A stretch of DNA of 64,000 nt, taken from positions 62,001 to 126,000 of the forward strand of contig NZ_AAUW01000005.1 in the NCBI RefSeq assembly GCF_000168975.1. The letters run 5' to 3'. Shown piece by piece: positions 60,984 through 64,000 of this stretch. How positions within the stretch are numbered: position 1 is the first letter of the stretch; the number at the start of each line of letters is the position of its first letter. The notes under the pieces were generated by a model. The model saw nothing but the letters and a program-made list of their open reading frames with translations. It was not told the DNA's origin and ran no database searches. The position numbers and the translations under genes are program-made. Origin of the DNA: Roseibium aggregatum IAM 12614. Its GTDB lineage: Bacteria; Pseudomonadota; Alphaproteobacteria; Rhizobiales; Stappiaceae.

Positions 60984-61679
60984 ATGTCTGAACATACAGT
61001 CACGGCTTACGATGACGAACTGACGGCCATGGCCGGCAAGGTCGCCGAAATGGGCGGCATTGCCGAAAAGGCTTTCGCCGATGCGGTCTCTGCGCTGGTG
61101 TCGCAGGATCTGGAGCTTGCCAAGGCGACGATCAAGGGCGATGTCCGTCTGGACACCCTTTACAACGAACTTGAAGTCAAGCTGATCGAGCTGATCGTCC
61201 GCCGCCAGCCGATGGGGCAGGACCTGCGCGAAATTACCGCCGCCACCCGCATTGCCAACGACCTTGAGCGTGTCGGTGATCTTGCCAAGAACGTGGCCAA
61301 GCGGGTGATCGCCATCGACAGCGACTTGCAGTCCAAGAAGCTTGCGATCGGCGTCGAGCACATGACCGAACTGGCACTGTCCCAGCTCAAGCAGGTGCTG
61401 GATGCCTACACCCGCAAGGATGCGGAAGCCGCTCGCCGGGTTCAGGAAGCCGATGCCGAGGTCGATGCGATCTATACGTCCATCTTCCGCGAACTGCTGA
61501 CCTACATGATGGAAGACCCGCGCGTGATCACCCAGTGCGTCCATCTGTTGTTCTGCGCCAAGAACATCGAGCGCATCGGCGACCACGCGACCAATATCGC
61601 CGAGAACGTCTATTACATGGTCACTGGCGAACGTCTGCCGGAGGACCGGGCAAAGGTTGACGAAACAGGTGCGGTCTGA
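60984..61679 (+). CDS. phoU: Phosphate signalling regulator
   Basis: PhoU couples the Pst transporter to PhoR and keeps the kinase off when phosphate is plentiful. The 231-residue product has two three-helix PhoU repeats, each with the metal-binding E(D)xxxD pattern: TAATRIANDLERVGDLAKNVAKR in the first and LLFCAKNIERIGDHATNIAENVYYMVTGE in the second. GGGGACACAGG precedes the ATG. Confidence 0.97.
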   Translation: MSEHTVTAYDDELTAMAGKVAEMGGIAEKAFADAVSALVSQDLELAKATIKGDVRLDTLYNELEVKLIELIVRRQPMGQDLREITAATRIANDLERVGDLAKNVAKRVIAIDSDLQSKKLAIGVEHMTELALSQLKQVLDAYTRKDAEAARRVQEADAEVDAIYTSIFRELLTYMMEDPRVITQCVHLLFCAKNIERIGDHATNIAENVYYMVTGERLPEDRAKVDETGAV

Positions 61680-61759
61680 CCCGCCCGTATTCGTCGGATT
61701 TGCAGAAGATCTTAACGGCCGGCGCTTCGGCGCCGGTTGCGGTAATTGGAGCGAGATGT

Positions 61760-62461
61760 ATGCCGAAGGTGCTCATCGTTGAAGACGAAGAACCGCTCAG
61801 CCTTCTTTTGAGATACAATTTGGAAGCAGAAGGGTACTCGGTCGAGTCCTGTGTCCGGGGCGACGAGGCGGAAATCCGCCTGCGCGAAAGCCTGCCGGAC
61901 CTGTTGCTGCTCGACTGGATGCTGCCGGGTCTGTCCGGAATTGAACTGTGCCGCCGCCTGAGAGCGCGCGAGGACACCGAACGTCTGCCGGTCATCATGC
62001 TGACGGCGCGCGGCGAGGAAGCAGAGCGCATCCGCGGCCTGTCGACCGGTGCCGACGACTATGTGGTCAAGCCTTTCTCGGTGCCGGAGCTGATGGCCCG
62101 CGTGCGCGCCATTTTGCGGCGGGCAAGCCCGGAAGTGGTGTCCACCATGCTGCGGTCCGGCGATATCGAACTGGATCGCGAAACACACCGCGTCCGCCGC
62201 AACGCCAAGGAAATTCACCTGGGACCGACCGAATTCCGCCTGCTGGAATTTCTGATGACTTCCCCCGGCCGTGTCTTCTCCCGCGAGCAATTGCTGGATG
62301 GTGTCTGGGGGCATGATGTCTATGTGGACGAACGCACAGTCGACGTTCACGTGGGCCGCTTGCGCAAGGCCCTGAACAAGGGCAAGGCGAAGGACCCGAT
62401 CCGCACCGTTCGTGGCGCCGGATATGCCTTCAACGACCAGTTCACCTCCGCAACTGCCTGA
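61760..62461 (+). CDS. phoB: Phosphate regulon response regulator
   Basis: The 233-residue OmpR/PhoB-type regulator. The receiver domain has the acidic pair EDEE at 8-11 and phosphoacceptor Asp52 in LLLLDWMLPGLSG; the winged-helix domain (about 130-230) includes the RVFSREQLLDGVWGHDVYVDERTVDVHVGRLRKAL recognition part. I place the start at ATG 61760 (MPKVLIVEDE), as the family requires; an in-frame start at 61700 is too early. It binds the Pho boxes upstream of pstS. A terminator follows. Confidence 0.97.
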   Translation: MPKVLIVEDEEPLSLLLRYNLEAEGYSVESCVRGDEAEIRLRESLPDLLLLDWMLPGLSGIELCRRLRAREDTERLPVIMLTARGEEAERIRGLSTGADDYVVKPFSVPELMARVRAILRRASPEVVSTMLRSGDIELDRETHRVRRNAKEIHLGPTEFRLLEFLMTSPGRVFSREQLLDGVWGHDVYVDERTVDVHVGRLRKALNKGKAKDPIRTVRGAGYAFNDQFTSATA

Positions 62462-62485
62462 GGGCAGAGCGCGGAACATGCGATC

Positions 62486-62511
62486 AGAAGCCCGCTGTCG
62501 AGCGGGCTTCT
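62486..62511 (+). terminator. Intrinsic terminator of the pst-phoB operon
   Basis: AGAAGCCCGCT-GTCG-AGCGGGCTTCT is a perfect 11-bp stem with a 4-base loop, followed by TTGTATCTG. It is the first good terminator after phoB. Confidence 0.8.
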
Positions 62512-62643
62512 TTGTATCTGGGGGGCTCTGTCCTTGCAAGAGCTGTCTGCGACTTCGCAGCTAGGTCCCGCGTGAAGGCCTTGCTCGGGCCAAGGCAAGA
62601 CGCCGAAGCAAAACAAGGGCATCTGCCTTGGGAGCGCCCTAAC

Positions 62644-62670
62644 AAAAAGCCCACCAGAACGGCGGGCCTT
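62644..62670 (-). terminator. Intrinsic terminator of gcrA
   Basis: On the minus strand, AAGGCCCGCC-GTTCT-GGTGGGCTT forms a stem with one wobble pair and a bulge, followed by TTTTTGTT. It is 27 bases beyond the gcrA stop. Confidence 0.7.
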
Positions 62671-62697
62671 TCATGAACTGGTCTTGCCTGGAGGCTA

Positions 62698-63234
62698 TCA
62701 GCCTGCCTGAGCCATTGTCTTGCGGTCGCGGCGGCGGTCGGCGACCGGCTGATACGCGATCTTGCAGTGATGGGCGCAGTAGGGGACGCCGGCATCGGAG
62801 TGGCGGCCGCAGAAGTAGAAGTCGTCGGTCGCCGGATCGCCGATCGGCCATTTGCAGGTCCGCTCGGTCAGCGTCAGGATGGTCGCGCGCTGGGAGATCG
62901 GCACCAGCTCGGCAATCGGCTCGACGCGCGGCTTGGCTTCCATCACCGGCGCAGGCGCCATATCCGCCTTCAGCGCCGTTGCGCCGATGGACTGCGGATG
63001 AGAGGTAGTCGGTTTCTTTGGCGCAGCGCCCGTTGCCGGAGCTGCCGTCCGCGGCCGGCGCGGCTTTGCGCTTGAAGATGTGGATTTGGCACGGCCGGAC
63101 AATCCAAGGCGGTGCACCTTGCCGATGACGGCATTCCGGGTGACGCCACCCAGTTCTCCCGCAATCTGGCTCGCGCTCAAGCCGTCGCCCCAAAGCTTTT
63201 TGAGAAGCTCAACCCGTTCGTTTGTCCAACTCAT
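62698..63234 (-). CDS. gcrA: GcrA cell cycle regulator
   Basis: GcrA is an alphaproteobacterial transcription cofactor that binds sigma-70 polymerase and GANTC-methylated promoters to drive S-phase genes. The 178-residue product has the N-terminal MSWTNERVELLKKLWGDGLSASQIAGELGGVTRNAVIGKVHRLGLSGR domain (residues 1-48), a Pro/Ala-rich linker and a C-terminal part with a conserved Cys-containing CKWPIGDPATDDFYFCGRHSDAGVPYCAHH module. Its promoter region has a CtrA-type box. Confidence 0.95.
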   Translation of the reverse strand: MSWTNERVELLKKLWGDGLSASQIAGELGGVTRNAVIGKVHRLGLSGRAKSTSSSAKPRRPRTAAPATGAAPKKPTTSHPQSIGATALKADMAPAPVMEAKPRVEPIAELVPISQRATILTLTERTCKWPIGDPATDDFYFCGRHSDAGVPYCAHHCKIAYQPVADRRRDRKTMAQAG

Positions 63235-63268
63235 CGCCGCACCCTTTAGTTTGACCGACCTGCGGCCA

Positions 63269-63283
63269 TTAACCCCGTGTTAA
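63269..63283. promoter_or_regulatory. CtrA-type binding site upstream of gcrA
   Basis: TTAACCCCGTGTTAA (TTAA-N7-TTAA) matches the full CtrA consensus and lies 35-49 bases before the gcrA start codon, overlapping where its promoter should be. In Caulobacter, CtrA represses gcrA, so the same wiring is likely here. Confidence 0.65.
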
Positions 63284-63513
63284 GCATGCGTAGGCACGCT
63301 TACTGATGGCATATCTAGTGCCTCTTGGTGATTTGCCTCACGAGATCTCGTGTCTGATTGTTCAGAGGTTACAATAACGTTAATTTGTCAGGCAACCACC
63401 GGACCCAAACCAGTTGGGGATGAAACGACTTTTCCCCAATTATGGCGAGGTCATTGAGAATTTTATGAAATCCGTCTTCCTGGGTGGGGGAAATGTCTTG
63501 TGCGCCATTTCCA

Positions 63514-63542
63514 TTGACAGTGCACGGTACCGGCAGTGTATA
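63514..63542 (+). promoter_or_regulatory. Probable argD promoter
   Basis: TTGACA (63514-63519) and TGTATA (63537-63542) are separated by 17 bases; TATAAG at 63539 is an alternative -10. Transcription would start near 63550, giving a leader of about 125 bases. Confidence 0.6.
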
Positions 63543-63553
63543 AGGAAACCGCT

Positions 63554-63580
63554 ACGTGCCGCCTCATCGGGGCGGCACGT
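63554..63580 (+). terminator. Leader hairpin at the 5' end of the argD transcript
   Basis: ACGTGCCGCC and GGCGGCACGT form a perfect 10-bp stem with a 7-base loop, only about 4 bases from the predicted transcription start and followed by TGCGTTTTGG. It could be a terminator, attenuator or 5' stabilising stem. The T-tract is interrupted, so I do not call it a strong terminator. Confidence 0.4.
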
Positions 63581-63673
63581 TGCGTTTTGGCCCTTCGCCC
63601 TCTTTCCAGATGGCGGCCCGGCGTCAGGGCGACGCAGGGACAGCAGGGGCGTTTAAAGGAGACAAACGAGGTT

Positions 63674-64000
63674 ATGTCCGCGACTGCACTATTCGGAAAT
63701 TACGCAAGATCGAACCTGTCTTTCGATCACGGGGAAGGTGTCTGGCTGGTAACCACCGACGGCCGACGATTCCTCGATTGCGGTTCCGGCATCGCGGTCA
63801 ACGCACTCGGTCATGCCCATCCGCATCTGGTCAAGGCGTTGCAGGATCAGGCCGCCAAGTTGTGGCACACGTCCAACCTGCATCAGATGCCCGATGGCGA
63901 GCGGCTGGCGCAGCGTTTGTGCGCAGCAACCTTCGCCGACAAGGTGCTGTTCGTGAATTCCGGCGCCGAGGCGATGGAAGCTGCCATCAAATGCGCGCGC
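63674..64000 (+). CDS. argD: Acetylornithine aminotransferase, partial (cut by window end)
   Basis: The first 109 codons of a class III PLP-dependent aminotransferase. It begins MSATALFGNYARSNLSF and has VWLVTTDGRRFLDCGSGIAVNALGHAHPHLVKALQDQAAKLWHTSNL and VNSGAEAMEAAIKCAR, the ArgD pattern. ArgD forms N-acetylornithine in arginine synthesis and can serve in lysine (succinyldiaminopimelate) synthesis. AAAGGAG lies upstream but at a long spacing. The PLP lysine is beyond the window. Confidence 0.93.
   Translation, partial: MSATALFGNYARSNLSFDHGEGVWLVTTDGRRFLDCGSGIAVNALGHAHPHLVKALQDQAAKLWHTSNLHQMPDGERLAQRLCAATFADKVLFVNSGAEAMEAAIKCAR

Larger units (their letters stand above)
63235..63673. other. 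Divergent gcrA/argD promoter region
   Basis: The 439 bases contain the CtrA-type box near gcrA and a promoter with an early hairpin near argD, listed separately. The middle (63300-63510) is AT-rich but I see no gene in it. Confidence 0.6.

Overview
The window looks like chromosomal core DNA of a marine-type alphaproteobacterium, most likely Hyphomicrobiales and close to the Stappiaceae (Roseibium/Labrenzia). This placement comes from recognising protein families, not from a search. The signs are GC-rich coding DNA, a GcrA cell-cycle regulator with a CtrA-type box in its promoter, a RibBX-type riboflavin protein, the J-protein / RT0821-type lipoprotein / pdxH neighbourhood, and an alphaproteobacterial phoR-pstS-pstCAB-phoU-phoB locus. 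I see no prophage, insertion sequence, CRISPR array, rRNA or tRNA.

Layout. 1-7.5 kb: chorismate synthase, a dienelactone hydrolase behind a tiny leader ORF, a membrane protein, the HTH-RibBX protein, and three SAM-dependent methyltransferases (one of unknown substrate, one RlmD/TrmA-like, one TlyA-like). 7.5-9.4 kb: a copper-delivery cassette on the minus strand (Cys-rich membrane protein, PCuAC, SCO1, a 44-aa membrane peptide). 9.5-16.5 kb: an MFS transporter, dxs, xseB, a histone-deacetylase-like hydrolase and TsaC/Sua5, with an 800-base gap holding a strong minus-strand terminator and a possible small RNA. 16.8-24.1 kb: an acyl-CoA dehydrogenase / enoyl-CoA hydratase / SDR operon behind an 18-bp palindrome, a divergent FMN reductase/HxlR pair with a nested operator, an ankyrin protein and an MscS channel. 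24.2-32.2 kb: a large Na+/H+ antiporter with a cyclic-nucleotide-binding domain and signs of a compensated frameshift, an unknown membrane protein, an EamA transporter and malate synthase G. 32.3-37.7 kb: a catabolic operon (enolase-superfamily dehydratase, aldehyde dehydrogenase, GMC oxidoreductase) with a divergent LysR regulator. 37.8-46.8 kb: a palindromic repeat, cis/trans fatty-acid isomerase, two tandem amine-type FAD oxidases, a ClbS/DfsB protein, a MarR-ABM-GNAT operon and a J-domain protein. 47-53 kb: a lipoprotein, pdxH, CorA, small membrane proteins, a DUF1499 protein, an MBL hydrolase and an SRPBCC protein. 53.3-62.5 kb: the phosphate regulon, with two PstS paralogues and four 11-bp-spaced Pho repeats. 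62.7-64 kb: gcrA and the start of argD.

How the parts work together. PhoR/PhoB sense phosphate limitation through PstSCAB-PhoU and should activate pstS from the tandem Pho boxes; a UUCG terminator after pstS would keep the binding protein in excess over the permease. SCO1, PCuAC and the Cys-rich protein form one copper-handling unit, probably for cytochrome oxidase assembly. The acyl-CoA genes form a beta-oxidation-type unit, whose acetyl-CoA could feed the glyoxylate bypass through malate synthase G.

No wholly new multi-gene system is evident. The most interesting loci are the DNA-binding-domain/RibBX fusion with a perfect palindrome and a leaderless-type promoter, the antiporter whose TDP motif is frameshifted out and back, the Cys-rich copper-cassette protein, and several perfect, unassigned operator-like palindromes between divergent genes.
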